Shown here one piece after another: positions 52,942-62,260 of a stretch of DNA of 64,000 nt (the stretch's first letter is position 1; each line of letters opens with the position of its first letter). This stretch comes from JACIYW01 sp014359745 (GTDB taxonomy: Bacteria; Pseudomonadota; Alphaproteobacteria; Rhodobacterales; Rhodobacteraceae). The notes beneath the pieces were generated by a model. The model saw only the letters and a list, made by a program, of their open reading frames with translations, was not told the DNA's origin and did no database searches. Position numbers and translations under genes: made by a program. Where the stretch lies: contig JBNPWE010000001.1 in the NCBI GenBank assembly GCA_050433985.1, forward strand, positions 186,001 to 250,000, written 5' to 3'.

Positions 52942-54053
52942 CAGAATTTCACCCTTGCGCCAGCCATGACCGCGAGCATGTCGTCATATTTGGTGGCCCC
53001 CGGTGCTTCGTATTCGTAGTTGCGAACACCAGCATAAAGCTCGGTTCCGACGCGATCAAGGTTCTGCACGACGAAAATACCGTAGGATTTGGATTCGTCA
53101 TCCGCAGTCAGGGTATCTTCGTTGTAACCGAAATCAACCGCGAACGCGGTCTTGCCATAGGCGGTCATGTCCTTGGTCTGCCAACCAAGCTTGACATAGT
53201 ACATCAGCGGGTCACGCGGATCGGTACTATCGTCAAGATCAACCGTTGCGGCGGCGGCGGTCAGGCTGACGCCGCTGACCTTGTGCAGGAACGAGAACGA
53301 ACCGTTGTAGGTGTCATTGTCGTTATTGTCGTTCGAATAGGCGACAGCCGAATCAAACGCGACATCGCCGAACGATGCCTTGTAACGGGCAGCCGCATCA
53401 TAGCGGCCATTGTCACCAGCCGAGGTGGACAACTGGAAGCCGTTGAAGCTTGGCGTGTCGTAACGGATACGGTCACGACGGCTCAGACCATCGTAGTTGT
53501 TGAACACACCACCAACTGTCATGCCGGTCAGCGTGTTGGTGGTCTTGTCATTCAGCAACAGACCCCCGGCCATATCTTCAACAGCCGAATACGCGATGAC
53601 CGAGGTGCCGGACAGATCGGTTTCCGACGTACCGTTCGACGCCATGTCGCCCTGACCCAGGGTCACGCGGCCCATGGTCTTGCTGTCGATATACACTTCC
53701 ATCTTGCGTTCGGTGAACGTCGCGCCGTTGTTGGTGGTGCGATTGTTCTGGTTCACATCGGCGGAGGAGTTGGATTCGATTTGGGTTTCGATGACGAAGC
53801 CCAGCGAGGTGTCGCTGTCCAGATCGCCCGAGCCGGTGAAGCGAAAGCGGGTCGACGAGTTGTCGTTGTCGACAAAGAACGTGTCGCTGTTGTTGCCATC
53901 GTCGGTGAACAGCATGGCGCGGTTGACCTGGCCGGAAACCTTGAGCTTGATGCCGGTCGCGCCGGAGGCCGCGAAGTTTTCCTTGTCCTGCGCCATCGCG
54001 GGCAGGGCAAAAAGGCTGACCAATGCGGTCGAGAGGAGGATTGAGCGTGTCAT
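52941..54053 (-). CDS. outer-membrane porin
   Basis: 370 residues. Sec signal (MTRSILLSTALVSLFALPAM, cleaved after AMAQ), then a 16-strand porin of the Gram-negative porin_4 type: GIKLKVSGQVNRAMLFTDDG, TRFRFTGSGDLDSDTSLGFV, GRVTLGQGDMAS, and the C-terminal Phe of MAGARVKF, the BAM recognition signal. High Asp/Asn content and codon use suggest strong expression. A structured, AT-rich leader precedes it. Confidence 0.93.
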   Translation of the reverse strand: MTRSILLSTALVSLFALPAMAQDKENFAASGATGIKLKVSGQVNRAMLFTDDGNNSDTFFVDNDNSSTRFRFTGSGDLDSDTSLGFVIETQIESNSSADVNQNNRTTNNGATFTERKMEVYIDSKTMGRVTLGQGDMASNGTSETDLSGTSVIAYSAVEDMAGGLLLNDKTTNTLTGMTVGGVFNNYDGLSRRDRIRYDTPSFNGFQLSTSAGDNGRYDAAARYKASFGDVAFDSAVAYSNDNNDNDTYNGSFSFLHKVSGVSLTAAAATVDLDDSTDPRDPLMYYVKLGWQTKDMTAYGKTAFAVDFGYNEDTLTADDESKSYGIFVVQNLDRVGTELYAGVRNYEYEAPGATKYDDMLAVMAGARVKF

Positions 54054-54132
54054 GAGAACCTCGAAAGTATGAACGACTCACCCCAGGATCGGGGCTGTGC
54101 CGTATTTACGCCACGATCGCGGAAATAGATGT

Positions 54133-54181
54133 AACTAAAAGGCAACAGTTCCTGAAAGTTAGATAACTTGTTGTTTTAGTT
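54133..54181. promoter_or_regulatory. AT-rich hairpin in the porin leader
   Basis: AACTAAAA (54133-54140) pairs with TTTTAGTT (54174-54181), extended by CAACA with TGTTG across a short bulge, with a smaller GTTA/TAAC pair inside. On the plus strand it is followed by a T-run, so it could terminate an antisense transcript; on the minus strand it would be a stem in the porin 5' UTR. The 54054-54325 stretch contains no gene. Confidence 0.45.
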
Positions 54182-54325
54182 GGTTTTTTTATAAATGAAC
54201 CTTTTAAGACACCAGCGACGTGGTAATCATGCAACTTTTTGTGGCGAAAACGCGATGGAATGGGCCTGAACCCGGCCAGGGTCCGCGACCATGGAAAACC
54301 CCGTCATGACGTGCCGTGCCTACAG

Positions 54326-54361
54326 GCCCCCGGCGAACGGCAGGGCCGACCCGCCGGGGGC
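54326..54361 (-). terminator. hairpin after wrbA
   Basis: GCCCCCGGCG at 54326-54335 pairs with CGCCGGGGGC at 54352-54361, five bases after the wrbA stop. No clear T-run, so a terminator without U-tract. Confidence 0.5.
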
Positions 54362-54366
54362 AGGGA

Positions 54367-54960
54367 TCACGCCACGATCTTGCTGGTGATTTCCACCAGC
54401 CGCGTGGCCTGATGGCCAATCACCGCGCGGACGGTGTCATCAAAGGGCGCGCCCTGGGAATGGCTGTAGCCATAGGGATTGCCGGTCTTGAATATCTCGG
54501 GGTTGGTATAGCCCGGCGCCACGATCACCGCGCCCCAGTGCATGAAGCTGGTGTAAAGGCCAAGGATCGTCGCCTCTTGCCCGCCATGGGTGGTTTGCGC
54601 ACTGGTCATGGCGCTGACCGCCTTGTTCGCCAGCTTGCCCTGCGACCAAAGCCCGCCCAGGGTGTCGATGAACGCCCGCAGTTGCGACGGGGCCGACCCG
54701 TAACGGGTGGGGGCCGAAAACAGATAGGCGTCGGCCCATTCCAGATCATCGTGGCTGACCTCGGGGATCGAGGCGGCCTTGTCGACCTGGGCCTTCCATG
54801 CCTCCTGCCCCTCGACCACCGCCTTTGGCGCGGTTTCGGCAACGCGCAGCAGCCGCACCTCGGCCCCGGCGGCACGCGCGGCATCGGCCGCGATTTCGGC
54901 CATCTGGTGATTGGTGCCATAGGTGGAATAGAAGATGATGGCGAGTTTTGGTGTGGTCAT
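54367..54960 (-). CDS. wrbA: NAD(P)H:quinone oxidoreductase, WrbA type
   Basis: 197-residue flavodoxin-like enzyme that reduces quinones in two-electron steps. FMN phosphate loop AIIFYSTYGTNHQMAEIA, APTRYGSAPSQLRAFIDTLG, and SAQTTHGGQEATILGLYTSF with the family tail FMHWGAVIV. ATG 54960. Divergent from the VTT membrane gene. Confidence 0.95.
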   Translation of the reverse strand: MTTPKLAIIFYSTYGTNHQMAEIAADAARAAGAEVRLLRVAETAPKAVVEGQEAWKAQVDKAASIPEVSHDDLEWADAYLFSAPTRYGSAPSQLRAFIDTLGGLWSQGKLANKAVSAMTSAQTTHGGQEATILGLYTSFMHWGAVIVAPGYTNPEIFKTGNPYGYSHSQGAPFDDTVRAVIGHQATRLVEITSKIVA

Positions 54961-55113
54961 CGAATGCTCCTTTGCGTGACTTGGCCATCATAGCGAATCG
55001 CGGCGCCGCAGACTTCGCGCATCAGCGCAAAGCCCCTGTGCGGCAGCGCACAGTCTTGACCTTGGCGCGCGGCCATGATGCATGGCGCCAACCGTCCTGA
55101 AAAAGGTCCGCCC

Positions 55114-55692
55114 GTGCTGCGCCGAACCTATGACCGCCTTGTGGCACTGGCCGACACGCCCTATGCGCTTGCGGCGCTGGCGGTGGTGGCGTTTCTGGAA
55201 AGTTCGGTGTTTCCGATACCGCCCGACGTGCTGATGATCCCGATGATCCTGGCGCGCCCGAAGCGGGCGTTTGTCATCGCCGGGGTGGCGTTGGCGGCGT
55301 CGGTTCTGGGGGGGATGCTGGGCTATTATATCGGCGCGGCCCTGTTTGAATCGGTCGGCCGGCCGGTTCTGGCGTTTTACGGCAAGGATGCCTATTTCGA
55401 GGCCTTCGCCGCGCGCTATAACGACTATGGCGCCTGGTCGGTGCTGATCGCCGGGATAACGCCCTTTCCCTACAAGGTGATCACCATCATGTCGGGGGTC
55501 ACCGGGTTGTCGGTGCCGGTGTTCATGGTGGCATCGGTCATCGCGCGGGGGGTGCGGTTTTTCGTTCTGGCGGCGCTGCTGTGGTACTTTGGCGCGCCGA
55601 TCCGGGCGTTCATCGAACGCTGGCTTGGGATGCTGTCGGTTGTCTTCGTGGTGATCCTGATCGGGGGATTCTGGGCGGTGAGGTATTTATGA
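55114..55692 (+). CDS. YqaA/DedA-like VTT-domain membrane protein
   Basis: 192 residues with five or more membrane segments; the central VTT signature includes FLESSVFPIPPDVLMIPMIL, GMLGYYIGAALFESVGR, and AGITPFPYKVITIMSGVTGL. The family moves or scrambles lipids. GTG 55114 is used because AAGG lies seven bases before it; ATG 55075 is possible but its site is poor. Overlaps dsbB by four bases. Confidence 0.9.
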   Translation: MLRRTYDRLVALADTPYALAALAVVAFLESSVFPIPPDVLMIPMILARPKRAFVIAGVALAASVLGGMLGYYIGAALFESVGRPVLAFYGKDAYFEAFAARYNDYGAWSVLIAGITPFPYKVITIMSGVTGLSVPVFMVASVIARGVRFFVLAALLWYFGAPIRAFIERWLGMLSVVFVVILIGGFWAVRYL

Positions 55693-56165
55693 TGCTTGAA
55701 GGTCTGACGCGGCGCACGCTGGGCGTGATGGCGGCCACGGGATCGGCGGCGCTGCTGCTGGGCGCGCTGGCCTTTCAGTATATCGGCGGGCTGGCGCCCT
55801 GCACGATGTGCATCTGGCAACGCTGGCCGCACGGCGCGGCGATCCTGGCGGGGGTATTGCTGCTGGCGCTGCCCGCGCGGATCTGGGCGGTTCTGGGGGC
55901 TGCGGCGGCGGGCAGCACCGCCGCGATCGGCGTCTTTCACACCGGGGTGGAACGGGGTTGGTGGGAAGGGCCGTCAACCTGCACATCTGGGTCGATCGAG
56001 GGCCTTTCGCCCGACGCGCTGATGACCCGGATACTCGCCGCGCCGCTTGTGCGCTGTGATGAGGTGGCGTGGGAAATGTGGGGCCTTTCGATGGCAAGCT
56101 GGAACGCGGTTCTGTCCTTCGCGCTGATGGCGCTTTGGCTGCTGGCCGCCACACGCCGCACCTGA
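55689..56165 (+). CDS. dsbB: disulfide bond formation protein B
   Basis: 158 residues with four membrane helices. Cys pair CTMCIWQRWPH on the first periplasmic loop and a second pair in STCTSGS...RCDEVAW on the second, as in DsbB, which reoxidises DsbA by passing electrons to quinone. Overlaps the VTT gene (ATGA). Confidence 0.9.
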   Translation: MMLEGLTRRTLGVMAATGSAALLLGALAFQYIGGLAPCTMCIWQRWPHGAAILAGVLLLALPARIWAVLGAAAAGSTAAIGVFHTGVERGWWEGPSTCTSGSIEGLSPDALMTRILAAPLVRCDEVAWEMWGLSMASWNAVLSFALMALWLLAATRRT

Positions 56166-56239
56166 TGCCGCACATGACCCGGCGGTTGCCACGCCCCCGG
56201 CCCCGGCCTAAAAGGCCCTGACACTTAAGGAAACCACCG

Positions 56240-57763
56240 ATGACCACCCCCAAACCCGTCGTTCTGTGCATTCTGGATGGATGGGGCCAGCGGGCCGAGA
56301 CCCACGGCAACGCCCCCGCACAGGCCAATACCCCGAATTTCGACCGCATCCTTGCCACCTGCCCCCATGCGACGCTGATCACCCATGGCCCCGATGTGGG
56401 CCTGCCGCGCGGGCAGATGGGCAATTCCGAAGTGGGCCACACCAATATCGGCGCGGGCCGGGTTGTGGCGATGGATCTGGGCCAGATCGATCTGGCGATC
56501 GAGGATGGGACGTTCTTCACCAACCCCGCGCTGGCCGATTTCATCGCGGCGCTGAAAGCGTCCGGCGGGCGGGCGCATGTGGCGGGCCTTGCCTCTCCCG
56601 GCGGGGTGCATTCGCACCAGGCCCATATCGTGGCGGCGGCCAGGGCGCTGACCGATGCGGGGCTGGAGGTGCTGGTCCACGCCATCACCGACGGGCGCGA
56701 CGTAGGCCCGAAATCCGCCGCCGATCAGATCGCGCAGCTTGAGGCGGCGCTGCCCGAAGGCGCGCGCATCGTCACCGTGACCGGGCGCTATTTCGCGATG
56801 GACCGCGACAACCGCTGGGACAGGGTTCAAAAGGCGTATGAGGCCATCGCGGCAGGCAAGGGCGCGAACGGCCCGGACGCGGGCGCGATCATCCGCGCGG
56901 CCTACGCGGCGGGCAAGACCGACGAGTTCATTGAGCCGGCGGTGATCGACGGCTATCGCGGCATGGCGGCGGGCGACGGCCTCTTTTTCGTCAATTTCCG
57001 CGCCGATCGCGCGCGCGAAATCCTGACCGCCATCGCGGAACCCGATTTCGACGCCTTCGACCGGGGCGCGCGGCCCGCGCTGGCGGCATACCTTGGCATG
57101 GTCGATTATTCCACGGCGCTTGACCGGCACCTGACCACGATGTTTCCCAAGCAGGAGATCGTGAACACGCTGGCCGAATGGGTCGCCAAACAGGGCCTGC
57201 GGCAGTTCCACATCGCCGAGACCGAAAAATATCCCCATGTCACCTTCTTCCTGAACGGCGGCAAGGAACCCCCCGTACCGGGCGAAGACCGTTATATGGC
57301 GCAATCGCCCAAGGTCGCCACCTATGATCTGCAACCGGAAATGTCGGCCCCCGAGGTCACCGATCAACTGGTTGCGGCCATTGGCGACGGCTATGACCTG
57401 ATCGTCGTGAACTATGCCAATCCCGACATGGTGGGCCATACCGGCGATCTGGCCGCCGCCATTGCCGCCTGCGAGGCGGTGGATGCGGGGCTGGGGCGGG
57501 TACTGGATGCGCTGGCGGCGGCTGGCGGCGCGATGATCGTCACCGCCGACCACGGCAATTGCGAAGTGATGATCAACCCCGAAACCGGCGGGCCGCACAC
57601 CGCCCACACCACCAACCCGGTGCCCGTGGCGCTGATCGGCGGGCCGGTGGGCGCGGGGCTGCGCCCCGGCGGGCGGCTGGCCGATCTGGCGCCGACGCTG
57701 CTGGATCTGATGCGCCTGCCCAAACCGCCCGAGATGACCGGCCAAAGCCTGTTGATCCGATGA
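56240..57763 (+). CDS. gpmI: 2,3-bisphosphoglycerate-independent phosphoglycerate mutase
   Basis: 507 residues. Interconverts 3- and 2-phosphoglycerate through a phosphoserine. LCILDGWG (metal Asp), the Ser-containing MGNSEVGHTNIGAGRV, ASPGGVHSHQAHI, NFRADRAREI, YANPDMVGHTGD and TADHGNCEVM (metal Asp/His) are all present. ATG 56240 with AAGGA upstream. Followed by a coupled envelope and RNA-decay group. Confidence 0.97.
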   Translation: MTTPKPVVLCILDGWGQRAETHGNAPAQANTPNFDRILATCPHATLITHGPDVGLPRGQMGNSEVGHTNIGAGRVVAMDLGQIDLAIEDGTFFTNPALADFIAALKASGGRAHVAGLASPGGVHSHQAHIVAAARALTDAGLEVLVHAITDGRDVGPKSAADQIAQLEAALPEGARIVTVTGRYFAMDRDNRWDRVQKAYEAIAAGKGANGPDAGAIIRAAYAAGKTDEFIEPAVIDGYRGMAAGDGLFFVNFRADRAREILTAIAEPDFDAFDRGARPALAAYLGMVDYSTALDRHLTTMFPKQEIVNTLAEWVAKQGLRQFHIAETEKYPHVTFFLNGGKEPPVPGEDRYMAQSPKVATYDLQPEMSAPEVTDQLVAAIGDGYDLIVVNYANPDMVGHTGDLAAAIAACEAVDAGLGRVLDALAAAGGAMIVTADHGNCEVMINPETGGPHTAHTTNPVPVALIGGPVGAGLRPGGRLADLAPTLLDLMRLPKPPEMTGQSLLIR

Positions 57764-57773
57764 CGGGGGCAAG

Positions 57774-58964
57774 ATGATCGCGCTCCAAATGCGATGCATC
57801 ATTCGGCCCCTGTTCACCGGCCTGCGCATCTGCGCCGTGGTGGCGATGATCGTATCCGCGCCATGGGGCACAAGCCTGGCCCAGACCCCGCCCGCCGCCG
57901 CCGCGCGTCAGGCCGCCGAGGATTTGCTAAACGCCATTCAGGCGCTTGACGATGCCAGCGGCGCCCAGAACCGCGTGGCCGCCCTGACACGGGTGATCCG
58001 CGCGCATGAAGACGGGCTTGCCAGCCTGCGCGACAGCCTGCGGCAGGTAGACCTGCAAGGCAAGGCGCTTGAACAACGCCTTGGCCTTGACCGATCCCGC
58101 ATCACCCGGCTTCTGGGCGTCATGGCGGGGATGGAACGCAGCGCCGGGCCGCTGTTGATGTTGCATCCGGCCGGGCCGCTTGGCACCGCGCGCGCGGGCA
58201 GCCTGCTGACCTCGGTCGCCCCCGCGCTTCAGGCCGAAGCCGACGCGCTGGCAGCACAACTGGCCGAGATCACGACCCTGCGCGCCGTGCAGCAAGGCGC
58301 GGCCGACACCTTGGCGAAGGGCCTGCGATCGGTTCAATCGGCGCGGGTCACGCTGTCGCGGGCGATATCGGAACGCACCGATCTGCCCCGCCGCCTGACC
58401 GAAACCCCCGAGGCGCTGGCGGCCCTTGTGCAAAGTTCCGACACGCTTGAGGCCTTCGCGGGCCTTCTGATGGACACCCGCCTTGCGCCCGAACCCGCCG
58501 CGCAAAGCTTTTCGCAGGCCAGGGGCGCACTGCCCCTGCCGGTGCAGGGCCGGGTGGTGCGCGGCTTTGACAGCCCCGATCCACAGGGCGTCCGGCATCC
58601 CGGCCTTGTGATCGCCACCCGGCCAAAGGCGCTTGTAACCCTGCCATGGCCCGCTACGGTACGCTATGCCGGGCCGCTGCTTGATTATGGAAACGTGATG
58701 ATCGCCGAGCCGCAGGATGGCTATCTGCTGATCCTGACCGGCATGGGAGAGTTGTTCGCCGAGGTCGGACAGGTATTGCCAGCCGGGGCGCCGATAGGTC
58801 TAATGGGCGGAAATGAGCCGGAAACGATGAATTTTTCCGAAAACACGCCGCAAGCGGGTAGCGCAGCCCTTACAGAATCGCTTTACATCGAACTGCGCGA
58901 GGCAAACACGCCGATCGATCCCGCACCGTGGTTCGAACATACAGGAAACAGGACGCCGCAATGA
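57774..58964 (+). CDS. EnvC-like murein hydrolase activator
   Basis: 396 residues. Signal (VVAMIVSAPWGTSLAQ), a long coiled coil (about 45-250) and a C-terminal LytM-like fold. The M23 region shows GFDSPDPQGVRHPGLVIATR and GNVMIAEPQDGYLLILTGMG, so the HxxxD and HxH zinc ligands are lost. Such degenerate proteins activate amidases instead of cutting glycan peptides. Coupled (ATGA) to the ctpA gene, as often in this group. Confidence 0.85.
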   Translation: MIALQMRCIIRPLFTGLRICAVVAMIVSAPWGTSLAQTPPAAAARQAAEDLLNAIQALDDASGAQNRVAALTRVIRAHEDGLASLRDSLRQVDLQGKALEQRLGLDRSRITRLLGVMAGMERSAGPLLMLHPAGPLGTARAGSLLTSVAPALQAEADALAAQLAEITTLRAVQQGAADTLAKGLRSVQSARVTLSRAISERTDLPRRLTETPEALAALVQSSDTLEAFAGLLMDTRLAPEPAAQSFSQARGALPLPVQGRVVRGFDSPDPQGVRHPGLVIATRPKALVTLPWPATVRYAGPLLDYGNVMIAEPQDGYLLILTGMGELFAEVGQVLPAGAPIGLMGGNEPETMNFSENTPQAGSAALTESLYIELREANTPIDPAPWFEHTGNRTPQ

Positions 58965-60295
58965 AAAGATTTGTACTTGCCGCCGCGGGCGGGACGCTGG
59001 TCGGGGTGCTTCTGGCAACCCAGGTTGCCGGGCCGATCCTGGCGCAGGAAACGAAGAAGAACACATCCGTCTATCAGCAACTGGATCTTTTTGGTGACAT
59101 CTTCGAACGCATCCGCGCGCAATATGTTGAAGAGGTGGACCCGAAAGACCTGATCGAGGCGGCTATCAACGGCATGCTGACCTCGCTCGATCCGCATTCA
59201 AGCTATCTGCCGCCCAAGGATTTCGACGCCATGCAGGTGCAGACCCGTGGCGAATTCGGCGGGCTTGGCATCGAAGTGACGCAGGAAGAGGGCTTTGTGA
59301 AAGTGGTGTCGCCCATCGACGGCACACCCGCCTTTGACGCCGGGATCAAGGCGGGGGATTTCATCACCCATGTCGATGGCGCTTCGGTTCTCGGGCTGAC
59401 GCTCAATCAGGCGGTGGATCTGATGCGCGGGCCGGTCGGATCGGAAATCGTGATCACCGTGGTGCGCGAAGGGACGGCGGAACCCTTTGACGTCTCTATC
59501 ATCCGCGACACGATCAAGCTGACCGCCGTGCGCAGCCGCGTCGAAGGGCACACGGTGGTGCTGCGGCTGACCACCTTCAACGATCAGACCTATTCGGGGC
59601 TGGAGGAAGGCCTGAAAAAAGAGGTCGAGGCATTGGGCGGCATGGACAATGTCAACGGGTTCGTCATCGACCTGCGCAACAATCCGGGCGGGTTGCTGAA
59701 TCAGGCGATCAAGGTTTCGGATGCGTTCCTGGATGCCGGTGAAATCGTCTCGACCCGCGGCCGCAATCCCGAAGACGGTGAACGGTTCAACGCCACCCCC
59801 GGCGATCTGACCGGTGGCAAGCCGATCGTGGTGCTGATCAACGGTGGCACTGCCTCGGCCTCGGAAATCGTGGCGGGCGCCTTGCAGGATCATCGCCGCG
59901 CCGTCGTTGTCGGCACCAAGAGCTTTGGCAAGGGGTCGGTGCAAACCGTCATGCCGCTGCGCGGTGACGGGGCGATGCGGCTGACGACCGCGCGCTATTA
60001 CACCCCCTCGGGCCGGTCGATCCAGGCGCTTGGCGTCTCGCCCGATGTGGTGGTGGAACAGCCCGCGCCCAAACCCGCCGCCGATCCGAACGCTGACGCG
60101 CCCAAACGCCAGTTCCGGTCCGAGGCCGATCTGCGCGGCGCCCTTAACAACGACTCGATGTCCGAGGAAGAGCAAAAGCAACTCAAGGAGGAACAGGCCG
60201 CTGCGGAAGCCGCCGCCAAATTGCGCGGCGAAGACTTCCAGATGTCCTATGCCATAGACATCCTCAAGGGCTTTGTGGCCCTGGCGCCCAAATGA
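58961..60295 (+). CDS. ctpA: S41-family C-terminal processing protease
   Basis: 444 residues. Signal anchor (AAAGGTLVGVLLATQVAGPI), N-terminal helical part, PDZ domain (GEFGGLGIEVTQEEGFVKVV, GIKAGDFITHVDG) and the Ser/Lys catalytic core: INGGTASASEIVAGALQDHR with Ser and GTKSFGKGSVQTVMPLRGDG with Lys. Degrades periplasmic proteins from their C-termini. ATG 58961 with AGGA upstream. Confidence 0.95.
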   Translation: MKRFVLAAAGGTLVGVLLATQVAGPILAQETKKNTSVYQQLDLFGDIFERIRAQYVEEVDPKDLIEAAINGMLTSLDPHSSYLPPKDFDAMQVQTRGEFGGLGIEVTQEEGFVKVVSPIDGTPAFDAGIKAGDFITHVDGASVLGLTLNQAVDLMRGPVGSEIVITVVREGTAEPFDVSIIRDTIKLTAVRSRVEGHTVVLRLTTFNDQTYSGLEEGLKKEVEALGGMDNVNGFVIDLRNNPGGLLNQAIKVSDAFLDAGEIVSTRGRNPEDGERFNATPGDLTGGKPIVVLINGGTASASEIVAGALQDHRRAVVVGTKSFGKGSVQTVMPLRGDGAMRLTTARYYTPSGRSIQALGVSPDVVVEQPAPKPAADPNADAPKRQFRSEADLRGALNNDSMSEEEQKQLKEEQAAAEAAAKLRGEDFQMSYAIDILKGFVALAPK

Positions 60296-60351
60296 TGCGC
60301 GGGGCCGGGGCAGGTTCCGGCCTGCCCGCCCCCCCTGATCAGAAACCGGCC

Positions 60352-60837
60352 ATGACCCGGGAACAGATCGAACGCCTGCCCTATCGCCCCTGCGTGGGGG
60401 TGATGCTGATCAATCCGCAAGGGCTGATCTTCGGGGGCCAGCGCATCGACACGACCGCCCCGGCCTGGCAAATGCCACAAGGCGGCATCGATCCGGGCGA
60501 AGCACCGCAAGCCGCAGCCCTGCGCGAATTGATCGAGGAAACCGGCATCGGTTCCGATCTGGTCAAGGTGCTGGCCGAAGCCCCCGACTGGGTGCGCTAT
60601 GACCTGCCCGCCGATCTGGTGCCGCACATCTGGAAGGGCCGGTATCGCGGGCAGCAACAGCGCTGGTTCCTGATGCGCTTTCTGGGCACCGATGATCAGA
60701 TCGATATCGCCACCGATCATCCCGAATTTTCCGCATGGCGCTGGCTGACCGGGGACGAGATGCTGGACAGCATCGTGCCGTTCAAACGCGCCGTCTACGG
60801 CCAGGTGTTTGACGCGTTTCGCGGATATCTTGCCTGA
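60352..60837 (+). CDS. rppH: RNA pyrophosphohydrolase
   Basis: 161 residues. Nudix box GGIDPGEAPQAAALRELIEE followed by TG, with YRPCVGVMLINPQGLIFGGQ and WQMPQGGIDPG as in RppH, which removes pyrophosphate from 5'-triphosphate RNA to start decay. ATG 60352 gives the usual family length; an ATG at 60292 overlaps the ctpA stop and would add 20 low-complexity residues. Confidence 0.92.
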   Translation: MTREQIERLPYRPCVGVMLINPQGLIFGGQRIDTTAPAWQMPQGGIDPGEAPQAAALRELIEETGIGSDLVKVLAEAPDWVRYDLPADLVPHIWKGRYRGQQQRWFLMRFLGTDDQIDIATDHPEFSAWRWLTGDEMLDSIVPFKRAVYGQVFDAFRGYLA

Positions 60838-60860
60838 ACAGGCGGGGGTTCTGCGCGCGA

Positions 60861-62096
60861 TCAGCCATCGCGTGGGCGCAGCATCAGCCAGATCAGCGCC
60901 GCACCCGCCAGGGCCAGAAACGGCACCATCGCCATGTTGACCGCCGCCCAACCCGCCTGCGCGCTGCCCCCCGAACAGTTCATCAACCCGCCCGAGGCAA
61001 GCGAGGCAATCGTGACGCAGCCAAACACGATCATGTCGTTGAGGCCCTGAACCCGGCCGCGTTCCTCGGGGCGGTGCGCGCCGGCCAGCATGGTGGTGGC
61101 GCCAATGAACCCAAAGTTCCAGCCGATGCCAAGCAGCATGAGCGCGACAAGGAAATTGCCCAGCTCCACCCCCGCCAGCGCCACACCGCCCGCCCCCGCA
61201 AGGATCATCAGCCCAAGCGCCACGATCCGTTCCACGCCAAAGCGCGCGATCAGATGGCCGGTGAAGAACGACGGGACATACATCGCCAGCACATGGCCGG
61301 TGACCACATCGGCGGCGCTTGACCGGGTGAACCCGCAGCCAACCACCGCCAGCGGTGCCGATGTCATCACCAGGTTCATCAGCGCATAGGATACCATCGC
61401 GCAGATGATCGCCACCGCGATGCGCGGGGTTTTCAAAAGCTCCATCCGTGACCGGCCACGCGGCGCGTCGGCGGCGGCGGGTTCGGGCGTCGGGATATCA
61501 AGAAACGCGAAAAGCACCACGCCGAAGGCATTGATCGCCATCACCACAAGATAGGTGCCCATGAACGGCACGACCATCGCCTCGCTGGTCACCTTGACCA
61601 GTTGCGGGCCGATCACCGCAGATGCAAGGCCGCCCGCCAACACATAGGAAATCGCCTTGGGCCGGAACGCGGCCGAGGCGGTATCCGCGGCGGCAAAGCG
61701 GTAAAACCCCTGTGCCGACATGTAGATGCCGGTAAAAAGCGACCCCAGCAGGAAAAACCCGAACGAGGCCGTGTAAAGCCCGTAGGCCGCGATCCCCGCC
61801 CCGATCATGCCGCCGCTTGCCCCGATGGCAAAGCCCACCCGGCGGCCAAAACGCTGCATGATCGCCGCCAGCGGCGTGGCCGTCAGCATCGACCCCAGCA
61901 CGATCATCGAAATCGGCAAGGTGGCAAGGCACACATTGCTGGCCAGCGACTGCCCCGCCAGCCCGCCAAGGATGAAGATCATCGGCATCTGCGCCCCAAG
62001 GAACGCCTGCGCCAGCACAAGCACCCCGACATTGCGCCAGGCGCGCCTGTCGGTGTCAGGGGCGATGAGGTCGGGGTTCCGGGTCTGGTCTTGCAT
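60861..62096 (-). CDS. MFS transporter
   Basis: 411 residues, twelve predicted helices. Typical MFS loop between helices 2 and 3 (LAAIMQRFGRRVGFAIGASG), a cytosolic midpoint (PEPAAADAPRGRSRM) and the repeated C-terminal half (LMILAGAGGVALAGVELGNF). Substrate is unknown. ATG 62096 is used; a TTG directly before it is not needed. Confidence 0.9.
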   Translation of the reverse strand: MQDQTRNPDLIAPDTDRRAWRNVGVLVLAQAFLGAQMPMIFILGGLAGQSLASNVCLATLPISMIVLGSMLTATPLAAIMQRFGRRVGFAIGASGGMIGAGIAAYGLYTASFGFFLLGSLFTGIYMSAQGFYRFAAADTASAAFRPKAISYVLAGGLASAVIGPQLVKVTSEAMVVPFMGTYLVVMAINAFGVVLFAFLDIPTPEPAAADAPRGRSRMELLKTPRIAVAIICAMVSYALMNLVMTSAPLAVVGCGFTRSSAADVVTGHVLAMYVPSFFTGHLIARFGVERIVALGLMILAGAGGVALAGVELGNFLVALMLLGIGWNFGFIGATTMLAGAHRPEERGRVQGLNDMIVFGCVTIASLASGGLMNCSGGSAQAGWAAVNMAMVPFLALAGAALIWLMLRPRDG

Positions 62097-62260
62097 CAAG
62101 GGGCTTGGGCTGGTTGCGCGCCCTTATGCGGCACGCGGCAGGGTGTTACGGGTGACGCGCCGGGCGCGAGTGGGGTCAAGCCTGACCGGCATATCGGTTC
62201 CCGGCGCGCCGGGAAAGCCGAAAACGCGGCCGCGCATCCCGCTTGCCGCCCGCCGGCCCG

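Noticed and set aside
52932..54044. 370-codon plus-strand frame antisense to the porin
   Set aside because: Mirrors the porin length only because codon bias removes stops; no signal peptide or family.
56225..57871. 548-codon minus-strand frame under gpmI
   Set aside because: Shadow frame; all conserved mutase residues are on the plus strand.
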